Source of the DNA: an uncultured Holophagales bacterium
GTDB lineage: Bacteria; Acidobacteriota; Thermoanaerobaculia; UBA5066
NCBI GenBank assembly: GCA_937864895.1
Contig: CALMDF010000229.1
Coordinates: forward strand, 1 to 8,777
DNA: 8,777 nucleotides
Direction: 5' to 3'
Part shown: positions 1 through 6,655 of the stretch, piece after piece
Numbering within the stretch: the first letter of the stretch is position 1
Layout: the number at the start of each line of letters is the position of its first letter
Made by a program: the position numbers and the translations under genes
The notes under the pieces: generated by a model
Told to the model about the DNA's origin: nothing
Databases searched by the model: none
What the model saw: the letters and a program-made list of their open reading frames with translations, nothing else

Positions 1-60
1 TCCCGGAGGGAGCTCTTCGGCTTCTTCCGGCGCCCCTTCGACGGGGGCCGTCGAAGCTGA
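1..60 (+). CDS. 3' end of an upstream gene, unidentified (partial)
   Basis: Frame 1 is open from the window edge to a TGA at 58-60 and encodes 19 residues ending in FFRRPFDGGRRS. Nearly every codon ends in G or C, as in the real genes of this window, and the gap from this stop to ugd (77 bases) is a normal intergenic distance. This supports a real C-terminus. The fragment is too short and basic to assign to a family. It could also be chance open frame in GC-rich DNA; the sequence left of the window would decide. Confidence 0.4.
   Translation, partial: SRRELFGFFRRPFDGGRRS
36..56 (+). terminator. Perfect 9-bp hairpin at the 3' end of the upstream frame
   Basis: CTTCGACGG (36-44) pairs perfectly with CCGTCGAAG (48-56) around a three-base GGG loop. 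It ends just before the stop codon of the partial upstream frame. There is no T-tract after it, so it is not a classical intrinsic terminator. It may be a terminator of the U-poor kind seen in GC-rich genomes, or a 3' stabilising hairpin. Confidence 0.35.
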
Positions 61-83
61 CGGTGCCCCCGGTCGCCGGAAGG

Positions 84-89
84 TAAACT
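84..89 (+). promoter_or_regulatory. Possible -10 element for ugd
   Basis: TAAACT fits the TANNNT pattern and is one of the few AT-containing spots in this intergenic region. It would give a leader of roughly 40 bases that includes the GGAGG ribosome binding site at 124-128. The only -35-like hexamer (CTGACG, 57-62) is 21 bases away, which is too far, so the call is weak. Confidence 0.25.
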
Positions 90-137
90 GCGCGGCCGGG
101 CGGCCCGAGCGGCTGCCCCGCCGGGAGGAATCACCGA

Positions 138-1436
138 ATGAACATCTGCATGGTCGGGACGGGATACGTGGGCCTCGTGACGGGCGCCTGCCTCGCCGAC
201 TTCGGGATGGACGTCACCTGCATCGACAAGGACGAGGCGAAGATCGCGCTCCTGAAGAGGGGCGTCTCGCCGATCTACGAGCCGGGCCTCGAGGAGCTCA
301 TCCACAAGAACGCCCACGCGAAGAGGCTCCGCTTCTCGCTCGACATCCAGGAGGCGGTCGAGCGGGCGCTCGTCATCTTCATCGCCGTCGGCACCCCGCC
401 GCGCGAGGACGGCTCTCCCGACCTCTCGTTCATCTTCCAGGTCGCCGAGTCGATCTCGGAGCACATGAACGGCTACAAGGTCGTCGTCACGAAGTCCACC
501 GTCCCGACCGGGACCGGCGCGCAGATCGAGGAGATCCTGAAGAAGAACCCGGGCGGCCACAAGTTCTCGGTCGTCTCGAACCCCGAGTTCCTCCGGGAGG
601 GCTCGGCCATCGAGGACTTCATGCGCCCCGACCGGGTGGTCATCGGCTCGCGCGACCCCGAGGCGATCGCCATCGTCAAGGACGTCTACTCGCCCCTCCT
701 CGTGGCGGGCGTTCCCTTCGTCGTGTCCGACGTCGAATCCGCCGAGCTCATCAAGTACGCCTCGAACGGCTTCCTCGCGCTCAAGATCTCGTTCATCAAC
801 GAGATCGCCGCGATGTGCGAGCGGATGGGGGCCGACGTGAAGGACGTGGCCCGCGGGATGGGGCTCGACAAGCGCATCTCCCCGCACTTCCTCCTCCCCG
901 GGCCCGGCTTCGGCGGCTCCTGCTTCCCGAAGGACGCCTCCGGCGTCGTCGACGTGGCGAGGAAGCACGGCTACACCTTCGACATCATGGAGGCCGTCCT
1001 CAGGGTCAACGCCGCGGTCAAGGCCCGGATGATCGACAAGGTCGAGGCCGTCTGCGGCGAGCTCGCCGGCAAGCGCGTCGCGGTCCTCGGCCTGGCCTTC
1101 AAGCCCGAGACGGACGACATCCGCGACAGCTCGGCGCTGAAGCTGATCCAGGACCTGAAGGCCCGGGGCGCCGCCGTCTCGGCCTACGACCCGGCCGCGA
1201 TGGACAACACCCGCGCCGTCCTCCCCGACGTCCACTACGCCGAGGACGTCTACGAGTGCGCGGCCGGGGCCGACGCCCTCGTCCTCGTCACCGACTGGAA
1301 CCAGTTCCGGAAGCTGGACCTCGCGAGGCTCGAGGCCACGATGAAGGGGAAGCGCTTCGTCGACCTCCGAAACCTCTACGAGCCGCGGGAGATGAAGCGG
1401 CTCGGCTGGGAATACGCCGGCATCGGGCGGGCCTGA
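138..1436 (+). CDS. ugd: UDP-glucose 6-dehydrogenase
   Basis: This cytoplasmic enzyme oxidises UDP-glucose to UDP-glucuronate in two steps using 2 NAD+. The 432-residue length is typical. The N-terminal Rossmann fold opens with GTGYVGL (residues 7-13). The UDP-sugar part carries NPEFLREG (148-155) and IKYASN (205-210, with Lys206 and Asn210). The catalytic-cysteine loop [10 protein letters not shown] spans 257-266, with Cys262 as nucleophile. The C-terminal UDP-binding domain has [11 protein letters not shown] (321-331). All key residues are intact. The ATG start is supported by GGAGG at 124-128, nine bases upstream. The next enzyme of the pathway, uxs, lies 0.6 kb downstream on the same strand but is separated by an oppositely oriented gene, so the two are not one simple operon. 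The product feeds UDP-xylose, capsule or exopolysaccharide synthesis. GDP-mannose dehydrogenase is a related family, but the motifs favour Ugd. Confidence 0.97.
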   Translation: MNICMVGTGYVGLVTGACLADFGMDVTCIDKDEAKIALLKRGVSPIYEPGLEELIHKNAHAKRLRFSLDIQEAVERALVIFIAVGTPPREDGSPDLSFIFQVAESISEHMNGYKVVVTKSTVPTGTGAQIEEILKKNPGGHKFSVVSNPEFLREGSAIEDFMRPDRVVIGSRDPEAIAIVKDVYSPLLVAGVPFVVSDVESAELIKYASNGFLALKISFINEIAAMCERMGADVKDVARGMGLDKRISPHFLLPGPGFGGSCFPKDASGVVDVARKHGYTFDIMEAVLRVNAAVKARMIDKVEAVCGELAGKRVAVLGLAFKPETDDIRDSSALKLIQDLKARGAAVSAYDPAAMDNTRAVLPDVHYAEDVYECAAGADALVLVTDWNQFRKLDLARLEATMKGKRFVDLRNLYEPREMKRLGWEYAGIGRA

Positions 1437-1458
1437 GCCCGCCCTCCTCCGGTCGGCC

Positions 1459-1483
1459 GACGCCTCCCTCGCCGGGGGGCGTC
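1459..1483. terminator. Hairpin between convergent ugd and lipocalin-like genes
   Basis: GACGCCTCCC (1459-1468) and GGGGGGCGTC (1474-1483) form a 10-bp stem with one T-G wobble on the plus strand and a five-base loop. It sits between the ugd stop (1436) and the stop of the minus-strand gene (1485), where a shared bidirectional terminator would be expected. No T-run follows on either side. Confidence 0.5.
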
Positions 1484-1484
1484 G

Positions 1485-1967
1485 CTACTTCCGGCGGTAG
1501 ACGAGGAGCCGGTTCTCCACCTCGTTGGCGAGCTTGATGGCGTAGCTCCTCGTCATCGTGCCGCCCGAGGGGGAGACCTCGGTCACGACCGTCTGGGTGG
1601 CGACGAACACGCTCCCGGGCTGCTGCATCGCGACGACCTGCTCGAACTTCGTCCCGCGCACGAGCCACTTCGCGACGACGGTCGCCTGCTGGCCACCGAG
1701 ATCCTGCGGACGCTTCGTGCCGTCCAGGGTGAGGACCATCGGCGTCCCGAGGGCCTTCTCCCCGACCAGGCGGACCATCGTCAGCTGGTTGCCGCGGATG
1801 GCTATCTTCAGGTCGACGCCCTTCTGCGCCTCCGGGACGTTCTGCGACGCTTTCAGGTCGAGCGTCCACGTCCCCTGAAGCGAGGTCTCCTGCGCCGCGA
1901 GCGGGCCGGCCGCGGCGAGCAGAGCGAACAGGGGACCAACGAGGAACCGGAGCGAGATCAACCTCAT
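1485..1967 (-). CDS. Secreted lipocalin-like hypothetical protein
   Basis: This is a 160-residue protein of unknown function. It begins with a typical Sec signal peptide: a short basic start, a hydrophobic stretch over about residues 8-22, then small residues ending LAAQ near 23-26, where cleavage is likely. The mature part opens with [11 protein letters not shown] (32-42), the entry seen in lipocalin-like, calycin-type small secreted proteins. It continues as alternating beta-strand-like segments (for example 53-66, 75-82, 94-101, 107-112, 119-130, 138-156). There is no cysteine, so neither a disulfide nor a lipid anchor is expected. The ATG start is supported by GGAGG about five bases upstream. 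It is convergent with ugd and divergent from uxs, so it is probably transcribed alone. The fold assignment is inference from the strand pattern; a ligand cannot be named. Confidence 0.8.
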   Translation of the reverse strand: MRLISLRFLVGPLFALLAAAGPLAAQETSLQGTWTLDLKASQNVPEAQKGVDLKIAIRGNQLTMVRLVGEKALGTPMVLTLDGTKRPQDLGGQQATVVAKWLVRGTKFEQVVAMQQPGSVFVATQTVVTEVSPSGGTMTRSYAIKLANEVENRLLVYRRK

Positions 1968-2071
1968 GCCGTCCTCCGGAGCCCCGGCGAGGGGGCCCCC
2001 CTCCGAACGGCCTATTGTGCCCCGGAAGCGCGGGAGGCGGGCCGGAATCGGTCCCGTAGAATGCCGGGTTG
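1968..2071. other. Divergent intergenic region, lipocalin-like gene / uxs
   Basis: About 100 bases separate the two divergent starts. On the minus side there is a clear GGAGG before the lipocalin-like gene. A near-palindromic G-run/C-run lies at 1989-2003. CACAAT (minus strand, 2019-2014) is a possible but weak -10. On the plus side TAGAAT lies just before uxs and is listed separately. No convincing -35 hexamer is visible for either direction. Confidence 0.4.
2057..2062 (+). promoter_or_regulatory. -10 element TAGAAT directly upstream of uxs (possible leaderless start)
   Basis: TAGAAT matches the sigma-70 -10 consensus at five of six positions. It ends nine bases before the ATG at 2072, so transcription would begin at or next to the start codon. 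There is no Shine-Dalgarno sequence in the gap. No -35 hexamer is recognisable. Confidence 0.45.
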
Positions 2072-3004
2072 ATGCGAATCGTCGTCACCGGCGCCGCCGG
2101 ATTCCTCGGAAGCCACCTCTCCGACCGCCTCCTGGCAGAGGGCCACGAGGTCATCGGGGTCGACAACCTCGTCACGGGGCACGTGAGGAACATCGCCCAC
2201 CTCATGGGCAACCGGGCGTTCCGGTTCCTCCACCACGACGTCACCGAGTACATCTACCTCGACGGCCCCGTGGCCGCCGTCCTCCACTTCGCCTCCCCCG
2301 CGTCGCCGATCGACTACCTTCAGATCCCGATCCAGACGCTGAAGGTCGGTGCGCTCGGGACCCACAAGGCCCTCGGCCTCTCGCGCGCCAAGAAGGCCCG
2401 GTTCCTCCTCGCCTCCACTTCCGAGGTCTACGGGGACCCGCTCGTCCACCCGCAGCCCGAGACCTACTGGGGGAACGTGAACCCCGTCGGGCCGCGCGGC
2501 TGCTACGACGAGGCGAAGCGCTTCGCCGAGGCGATGACGATCGCCTACCGGAACTTCCACGGGCTCGAGACGCGGATCGTCCGCATCTTCAACACGTACG
2601 GCCCGAGGATGCGGGCCAACGACGGGCGCATCGTCCCCTCCCTCATCAGCCAGGCCCTCGCGGGCGAGCCGCTTACTGTCTTCGGCGACGGCTCCCAGAC
2701 CCGCTCCTTCTGCTTCGTCTCCGACCTCGTGGACGGCATCTACCGCCTCCTCCTCTCGGACCAGGCCGACCCCTGCAACATCGGGAACCCTTCCGAGATG
2801 ACCGTCATGCAATTCGCCGAGACGATCCGGCGCCTCACGGGAACGGCCTCCACGATCGTCCACGCGCCCCTCCCCGTCGACGACCCGAAGCAGCGCCGCC
2901 CCGACATCACCCTCGCGAGGGCCAGACTGGGCTGGGAGCCGAAGGTCGGCCTCGAGGAAGGGCTCGCCGCGACGATCGACTACTTCCGGAACCTGCGGGG
3001 CTGA
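2072..3004 (+). CDS. uxs: UDP-glucuronate decarboxylase (UDP-xylose synthase)
   Basis: This cytoplasmic short-chain dehydrogenase/reductase of the extended type converts UDP-glucuronate to UDP-xylose through a 4-keto intermediate and recycles its bound NAD+. Numbered from ATG 2072 (310 residues), the NAD site GAAGFLG is at 7-13 and STSEVYG at 115-121, with Glu118 as the expected catalytic acid. The YxxxK pair is Tyr145 and Lys149 in [17 protein letters not shown] follows at 171-180 and QRRPDI at 274-279, which carries the conserved arginine. The [11 protein letters not shown] stretch before Tyr145 separates it from dTDP-glucose dehydratases and GDP-mannose dehydratases. A TTG at 2069 is also in frame, but ATG 2072 gives the standard beginning MRIVVTG. 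It lacks a ribosome binding site and may be leaderless. It uses the product of ugd and is followed after 13 bases by a HugZ-like gene. Confidence 0.94.
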   Translation: MRIVVTGAAGFLGSHLSDRLLAEGHEVIGVDNLVTGHVRNIAHLMGNRAFRFLHHDVTEYIYLDGPVAAVLHFASPASPIDYLQIPIQTLKVGALGTHKALGLSRAKKARFLLASTSEVYGDPLVHPQPETYWGNVNPVGPRGCYDEAKRFAEAMTIAYRNFHGLETRIVRIFNTYGPRMRANDGRIVPSLISQALAGEPLTVFGDGSQTRSFCFVSDLVDGIYRLLLSDQADPCNIGNPSEMTVMQFAETIRRLTGTASTIVHAPLPVDDPKQRRPDITLARARLGWEPKVGLEEGLAATIDYFRNLRG

Positions 3005-3017
3005 GGGGGCGCGAGAA

Positions 3018-3503
3018 ATGGTCCCGGAAACGTACCTCCCGCCGGCCCGCCTGCTCCTCTCCTCCCGCTGGGCCGCGCTCGCCGTCGTGAACGACGGCGC
3101 CCCGGCCGCGGCGATGACCTCCTACGCCCTCGCCCCCGACGGGACGGCCCTGTACGTCCACCTCTCGCAGATGGCGCTCCACACGCGCGCCCTCCTCGAG
3201 GAGCCCCGCGCCGCGTTCGTCGTCTCGGCCCCCGACGGCGGGGAGGCAGACCCGCAGACCCTGCCGCGCCTCTCTCTCTCCGGCGTCGCCCTCGCCCTCG
3301 TCCCGGGGACGCCCGGGTACGACGCGGGCCACGCGGCCTACGTCTCCCGCTTTCCCGCGGCCGAAGAGCGCTTCGCCCTCGCCGACTTCGTCCTCTTCCG
3401 ATTCGAGCCGTCCGAGGCCCGCTGGGTCGGCGGCTTCGCGCGCGCCCTCCGGATGACCGGGGCGCAGCTGACCGAGGCGCTTCGGGAGGCCGCGGCGGGC
3501 TGA
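3018..3503 (+). CDS. HugZ-like FMN-binding split-barrel protein (pyridoxamine 5'-phosphate oxidase-like)
   Basis: This is a 161-residue split beta-barrel protein. HLSQMALHTRALLEEPRAAF (48-67) corresponds to the FMN-phosphate-binding stretch of HugZ-type proteins, which usually read HxSxLAxHTRNL. WVGGFARA (136-143) matches the family's characteristic VGGFGRA near the C-terminus. It lacks the extra C-terminal DUF2470 domain found in longer members. HugZ itself breaks down haem, but many short homologues are uncharacterised flavin reductases or F420/FMN-dependent oxidoreductases, so the substrate is unknown. Start ATG 3018 has an AGGGGG ribosome binding site eight bases upstream that overlaps the uxs stop codon, so the gene is probably co-transcribed with uxs. 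No functional link to UDP-xylose synthesis is evident. It ends nine bases before the convergent tRNA. Confidence 0.85.
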   Translation: MVPETYLPPARLLLSSRWAALAVVNDGAPAAAMTSYALAPDGTALYVHLSQMALHTRALLEEPRAAFVVSAPDGGEADPQTLPRLSLSGVALALVPGTPGYDAGHAAYVSRFPAAEERFALADFVLFRFEPSEARWVGGFARALRMTGAQLTEALREAAAG

Positions 3504-3511
3504 AGGGGGAA

Positions 3512-3586
3512 TGGTGGGAGGCGAGGGGATCGAACCCCCGACCACGTGCGTGTAAAGCACGCGCTCTGCCACTGAGCTAGCCTCCC
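3512..3586 (-). tRNA. tRNA-Val (anticodon UAC), CCA encoded
   Basis: The minus strand folds as a standard cloverleaf. The acceptor GGGAGGC (from 3586) pairs with GCCTCCC. The D-arm is GCTC/GAGC. The anticodon stem CGTGC/GCACG encloses the loop TTTACAC, giving anticodon TAC. A five-base variable loop TGGTC is followed by a T-arm with loop TTCGATC. The body is 72 nt (3515-3586) with discriminator A, and the CCA tail is encoded at 3514-3512. It reads GUA, and by wobble possibly other GUN valine codons. Confidence 0.97.
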
Positions 3587-3596
3587 GGCCGGCCGC

Positions 3597-3626
3597 ACGC
3601 TACCCGCGTCCGTCCGGGCGCGTCAA
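3597..3626 (-). promoter_or_regulatory. Sigma-70 promoter of the tRNA-Val gene
   Basis: On the minus strand TTGACG (3626-3621, five of six to consensus) is followed after 18 bases by TAGCGT (3602-3597, TANNNT type). The tRNA 5' end lies ten bases beyond the -10, leaving a leader of only a few bases. Position and spacing fit a stable-RNA promoter. It lies just downstream of the stop of the DUF2914 gene. Confidence 0.7.
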
Positions 3627-3639
3627 GGCGCGGGCCGGG

Positions 3640-4044
3640 TCACTCGATGCGGGGCGGCTGGACGGTGAACTCGACGACTCCCAGCGATCGCCCGATCGGG
3701 TCGAGGACCTCGACCGTCCACCGTCCCGGCTGGTTCTTCACGCGCTTGCCCGACCAGGTCCGGTAGGAGGCGGCCCTCACGGGGAGCCGGACCCGCTGGA
3801 CCTCCTTCCCCTCGAACGACCAGACGTGGACGACGAACGCTTCGCCGGTAGCTCCGGCGACTTTCGTCAGGAAGGCGACGGACTCGACGTCGGCCCCGAA
3901 GGTGCGTCCCTCGCTGTCGCAGCCGCGGTCGACGACGTCCCGGCAGACCGCCATCTCCGTGACCTTGAGGGGCGACACCTCGGCGGACACGACCGTGGTG
4001 GCGAAAAGGACCGGGAGGCCGAGGAGGAGGGGGAGACGCATCAT
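3640..4044 (-). CDS. Secreted DUF2914-domain protein
   Basis: This 134-residue exported protein has no assigned function. A signal peptide covers residues 1-21 (hydrophobic LPLLLGLPVLFATTVV, then VSA before the predicted cut). The mature part matches the DUF2914 pattern: FLTKVAG (58-64), HVW (73-75), RTWSGKRV (95-102) and GRWTVEVLDPIGRSLG (107-122). DUF2914 is a beta-sandwich-like domain often found as the whole of, or the C-terminus of, periplasmic proteins. Cys34 and Cys42 lie close together in the mature protein and could form a disulfide. Two adjacent ATG codons (4044 and 4041) could start it; a weak GGAAG lies a few bases upstream. TATGAT at 4067-4062 (minus) is a good -10, though no -35 is visible. 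It is divergent from the ABC permease, and the tRNA-Val follows on the same strand with its own promoter. Confidence 0.85.
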   Translation of the reverse strand: MMRLPLLLGLPVLFATTVVSAEVSPLKVTEMAVCRDVVDRGCDSEGRTFGADVESVAFLTKVAGATGEAFVVHVWSFEGKEVQRVRLPVRAASYRTWSGKRVKNQPGRWTVEVLDPIGRSLGVVEFTVQPPRIE

Positions 4045-4061
4045 GACTTCCGCGACTTTCC

Positions 4062-4067
4062 ATCATA
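4062..4067 (-). promoter_or_regulatory. -10 element TATGAT for the DUF2914 gene
   Basis: TATGAT on the minus strand differs from TATAAT at one position and ends 17 bases before the ATG at 4044. This gives a short leader of about ten bases holding the weak GGAAG. No -35 hexamer is recognisable. Confidence 0.45.
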
Positions 4068-4134
4068 TCGGACCGCCGGCCGTTCCCGCCCTCCGGATGC
4101 CCCCGGACGCGGAAACCGGAACGTCCCGGCGACG

Positions 4135-4140
4135 TAAAGT
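4135..4140 (+). promoter_or_regulatory. Possible -10 element TAAAGT for the permease operon
   Basis: TAAAGT lies three bases before GTG 4144 and six before TTG 4147, in the only AT-containing patch of this gap. If used, the mRNA would start at or inside the first codons. No -35 is visible. Confidence 0.3.
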
Positions 4141-4143
4141 GAG

Positions 4144-5298
4144 GTGTTGACTCTCGCCGGCTACGTCTTCCGCCACCTCCGCTCGCGCCCCCTCAGGGCG
4201 ACGCTGACGGCGGGGGCGTTCGCCTTCTCCATCGGCCTCCTCGGCTTCCTCTGGCTCCTCTCGGCCGCCCTGGAGAAGGAGTGGTCGCCCTTCATGGCCC
4301 AGAGGGTCATCGTCACGGCGAAGACCTCGTTCTTCGACAAGCTGCCGATGGCCTACCTCTCGAAGATCGAGGCGACACCCGGCGTCGCGAACGTCGTCCC
4401 CTTCGATTTCGTCCTCTCCTACCACCGCGACACCCGGCCCGAGAACATGGTCCCCGTCTCCGCCGCCCCCCCGGGACCGATGCTCGACGTCTACCGCGAG
4501 GCGGACGTCCCGCCGGAGCAGGCCAGGGACTGGGCGGCCGACCCGACCGGGGCCCTCGTGGGGCCGCTCCTCGTCGAGAAGTTCGGCTGGAAGATCGGGC
4601 AGAAGGTCGTCCTGAAGGCACCCGTCCCCGGCGGCGTCATCGAGACCACGATCCGCGCGGTGATGGGCTACCGGCTCGACGCCGGCCTCTACGTCCACCG
4701 GCGCTACTTCGAGCAGCTCTCGGGCGACGAGGGGCGGACGAACATGTTCTGGGTCCTGGCGAAGACGCGGGGCGACGTGGACGGGATCACCGCGTCGCTC
4801 GCGAAAACGTTCGAGAACGCCCCCGTCCCGGCCCGCGCCATGACCGAGCGCCAGTGGCAGCTCCAGTTCCTGGAGATGCTCGGAAACGTGAAGGCCCTCC
4901 TCGGGAGCGTCGGCCTCGCCACGGGGTTCGCCCTCCTCCTCATCACGGCGAACAGCCTCGCGATGAGCGCGCGGGAGCGCCGGGCCGAGACGGCCGTCCT
5001 GCGCGTCCTCGGGTTCCCGCGCCGGGCCGTCGCGGGGCTCCTCCTCGGCGAGGCTCTCGTCTACGGCCTCACCGGCGCCCTCCTCGGGGGCGGGGTGATG
5101 GCGGCCTTCGCCCACTTCGTCGGCGCCGCGCTCGACAAGACCCAGTACGCGGGGATGGGAGGGCTCCTCGTCCCGGACGCCCCGGCCCTGGTCCTGGCAT
5201 CCGTCGTCTCGACGCTCCTCGCTCTCCTGGCCGGCCTCGTCCCCTCTCTCAACCTCGCCCGACGGCCGATCGCCGCGCTCCTGAGAGAGGGGACCTGA
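4144..5298 (+). CDS. ABC transporter permease, FtsX/MacB family
   Basis: This is a 384-residue inner-membrane protein with MacB/FtsX topology: one N-terminal membrane segment (about 20-42), a large periplasmic domain (about 43-250), then three segments (about 253-273, 298-325, 348-368). The beginning RHLRSRPLRATLT (10-22) and the cytoplasmic loop SARERRAETAVLRVLGFPRR (275-294) are family hallmarks; the loop is where such permeases contact their ATPase. The C-terminus RRPIAALLREG is also typical. The family covers lipoprotein release, macrolide or toxin efflux and cell-wall hydrolase control, so the substrate is open. No ATP-binding subunit is present here; it must be encoded elsewhere. An in-frame TAA at 4135-4137 limits the start to GTG 4144 or TTG 4147. 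The coupled MFS gene begins one base after the stop. Confidence 0.9.
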   Translation: MLTLAGYVFRHLRSRPLRATLTAGAFAFSIGLLGFLWLLSAALEKEWSPFMAQRVIVTAKTSFFDKLPMAYLSKIEATPGVANVVPFDFVLSYHRDTRPENMVPVSAAPPGPMLDVYREADVPPEQARDWAADPTGALVGPLLVEKFGWKIGQKVVLKAPVPGGVIETTIRAVMGYRLDAGLYVHRRYFEQLSGDEGRTNMFWVLAKTRGDVDGITASLAKTFENAPVPARAMTERQWQLQFLEMLGNVKALLGSVGLATGFALLLITANSLAMSARERRAETAVLRVLGFPRRAVAGLLLGEALVYGLTGALLGGGVMAAFAHFVGAALDKTQYAGMGGLLVPDAPALVLASVVSTLLALLAGLVPSLNLARRPIAALLREGT

Positions 5299-5299
5299 C

Positions 5300-6655
5300 G
5301 TGGCGAGGCTGAGGGCGCTCGTCGCGCGCGCCGTGGAGCTGCGCGGGGGGGAGGGGCCCGCGCTCGGCTGGGCCACGGCCTACTTCTTCCTCCTCCTCGC
5401 GAGCTACTACGTCATCCGGCCGCTCCGCGACGAGATGGGGGTCCGGGGAAGCGAGAACGCCCTCTCGTGGCTCTTCGTCGGGACGCTCGCCGGCACGGCC
5501 GCGCTCAACCCGCTCTTCGGCGCCCTCGTCTCGCGCCTCACCCGGAAGGTCTTCGTCCCGGTCGTCTACCGCGTCCTTCTCGGGTCGCTCGTCCTCTTCT
5601 GGGCCCTCCTGACGTTCGGGCCCGAGGGCTGGCGCCTCCCCGTCGCCCAGGCCTTCTTCATCTGGGCGAGCGTCTTCAACCTCTTCGCCGTATCGGTTTT
5701 CTGGGGTTTTCTGGCCGACCTCTTCCGTCCCGAGGAGGGAAGGCGGCTCTTCGGCTTCATCGCGGTCGGCGGGACGCTCGGCGCCGTCGCCGGGGCCGGG
5801 CTGACCACCCTTCTCGCCCGGCCCCTCGGGCCGACGAACCTCATCCTTCTGGCCGCGCTCCTCCTCGAGGGGGCGGTCTTCTGCGTCCGCGGGCTCGTCC
5901 GCCACTTCCACGTCGACGACGTCGCCCGCAATCGCGAGGGCGCCGTCGCCGAGCCGGAGGGAGTCCCGCCCGGGACCGGGGTCCTCGCGGGGCTCTCGAC
6001 CGTCTCCCGCTCCGGCTACCTCCTCGCGATCTCCCTCTTCCTCCTCTTCTTCACGGTCAGCTCGACCTTCCTCTACTTCGAGCAGGCGCGGATCGTGAAG
6101 GCGACGTTCGCCGACTCCGCCGGCCGCACGGCCTTCTTCGCGAGCATCGACCTCTGGGTGAACCTCCTCGCGGCCTTCACCCAGGTCTTCCTCTCGGGCC
6201 GGATCGTGAGGGCCCTCGGCGTCGGCGGGACCCTCGTCGCCCTTCCCGTCCTCACCGCGGCCGGGTTCGTCGCGCTCGCCGTCTCGCCGACGGCGGGGAT
6301 CCTCGCCCTCGTCATGGTGACGCGCCGCGCGGGCAACTTCGCCCTCTTCCGCCCGGCGCGCGAGGTCCTCTTCACCGTCCTTCCGCGCGAGGAGAAGTAC
6401 GCCGCCAAGAACTTCGTCGACACGTTCGTCTACCGGTTCGGCGACGTCGTCGGGGCGTTCGCCGACAAGGGCCTCCGGGCGCTCGGGGCCGTGGGCGCCA
6501 CGCTCGCGGGGCTCTTCCTCCCCGTCGCCGTCGCCTGGGCCCTCCTCGCGGCCTGGCTCGGCCGGCGCCAGGCCCGGCTCGCCGAGGTCCGCGGGCGCGA
6601 AACCCCTCCCGGCCCCGCCGCGGCTATCATCCCCGCCCCATGGACTGGCTCCTGA
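5300..6655 (+). CDS. MFS membrane protein of the ATP/ADP-carrier-like (NTT/Tlc-related) group
   Basis: This is a 451-residue polytopic membrane protein with about 10-12 hydrophobic segments between residues 22 and 420. Three motifs are typical of the free-living bacterial proteins annotated as ATP/ADP-carrier-like or simply MFS: YYVIRPLRDEMGV (36-48), FWGFLADLF followed by GRRLFGFIAVGGTLG (134-142, 147-161), and RPAREVLFTVL then KYAAKNFVDTFVYRFGD (351-361, 366-382). True nucleotide exchange is proven for plastids and intracellular parasites; the substrate of free-living relatives is unknown. GTG 5300 is one base after the permease stop, with GAGAGAGGGG about eight bases upstream inside the permease end, so translation is coupled. 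The last 16 bases overlap the EVE gene. A hydrophilic loop (about 203-230) divides the two halves. Confidence 0.85.
   Translation: MARLRALVARAVELRGGEGPALGWATAYFFLLLASYYVIRPLRDEMGVRGSENALSWLFVGTLAGTAALNPLFGALVSRLTRKVFVPVVYRVLLGSLVLFWALLTFGPEGWRLPVAQAFFIWASVFNLFAVSVFWGFLADLFRPEEGRRLFGFIAVGGTLGAVAGAGLTTLLARPLGPTNLILLAALLLEGAVFCVRGLVRHFHVDDVARNREGAVAEPEGVPPGTGVLAGLSTVSRSGYLLAISLFLLFFTVSSTFLYFEQARIVKATFADSAGRTAFFASIDLWVNLLAAFTQVFLSGRIVRALGVGGTLVALPVLTAAGFVALAVSPTAGILALVMVTRRAGNFALFRPAREVLFTVLPREEKYAAKNFVDTFVYRFGDVVGAFADKGLRALGAVGATLAGLFLPVAVAWALLAAWLGRRQARLAEVRGRETPPGPAAAIIPAPWTGS
6625..6630 (+). promoter_or_regulatory. -10 element TATCAT inside the MFS 3' end (possible leaderless start of EVE gene)
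   Basis: TATCAT matches TATAAT at five of six positions and ends nine bases before ATG 6640. The nine bases between are almost all C, so there is no ribosome binding site. The spacing equals that of TAGAAT before uxs. Confidence 0.4.

Noticed and set aside
1288..2253. 321-codon minus-strand frame spanning ugd, the lipocalin-like gene and uxs
   Set aside because: It crosses three better-supported genes and has low-complexity composition.
1966..3090. 374-codon plus-strand frame overlapping uxs
   Set aside because: The product is almost entirely Arg, Pro and Gly, as expected of a shifted frame of a GC-rich gene. The uxs frame carries the catalytic motifs.
4063..5376. 437-codon open frame on the minus strand opposite the ABC permease
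   Set aside because: Its translation is low-complexity, rich in Arg, Glu, Asp and Gly, with no domain. It is the antisense shadow of a GC-rich gene whose plus-strand product has clear family motifs.
5467..6639. Upstream extension of the EVE reading frame through the MFS gene
   Set aside because: The frame is open, but before Met 6640 it encodes only Arg/Pro-rich sequence. The EVE signature begins at residue 3 from that Met, and the MFS frame has the membrane segments and motifs.
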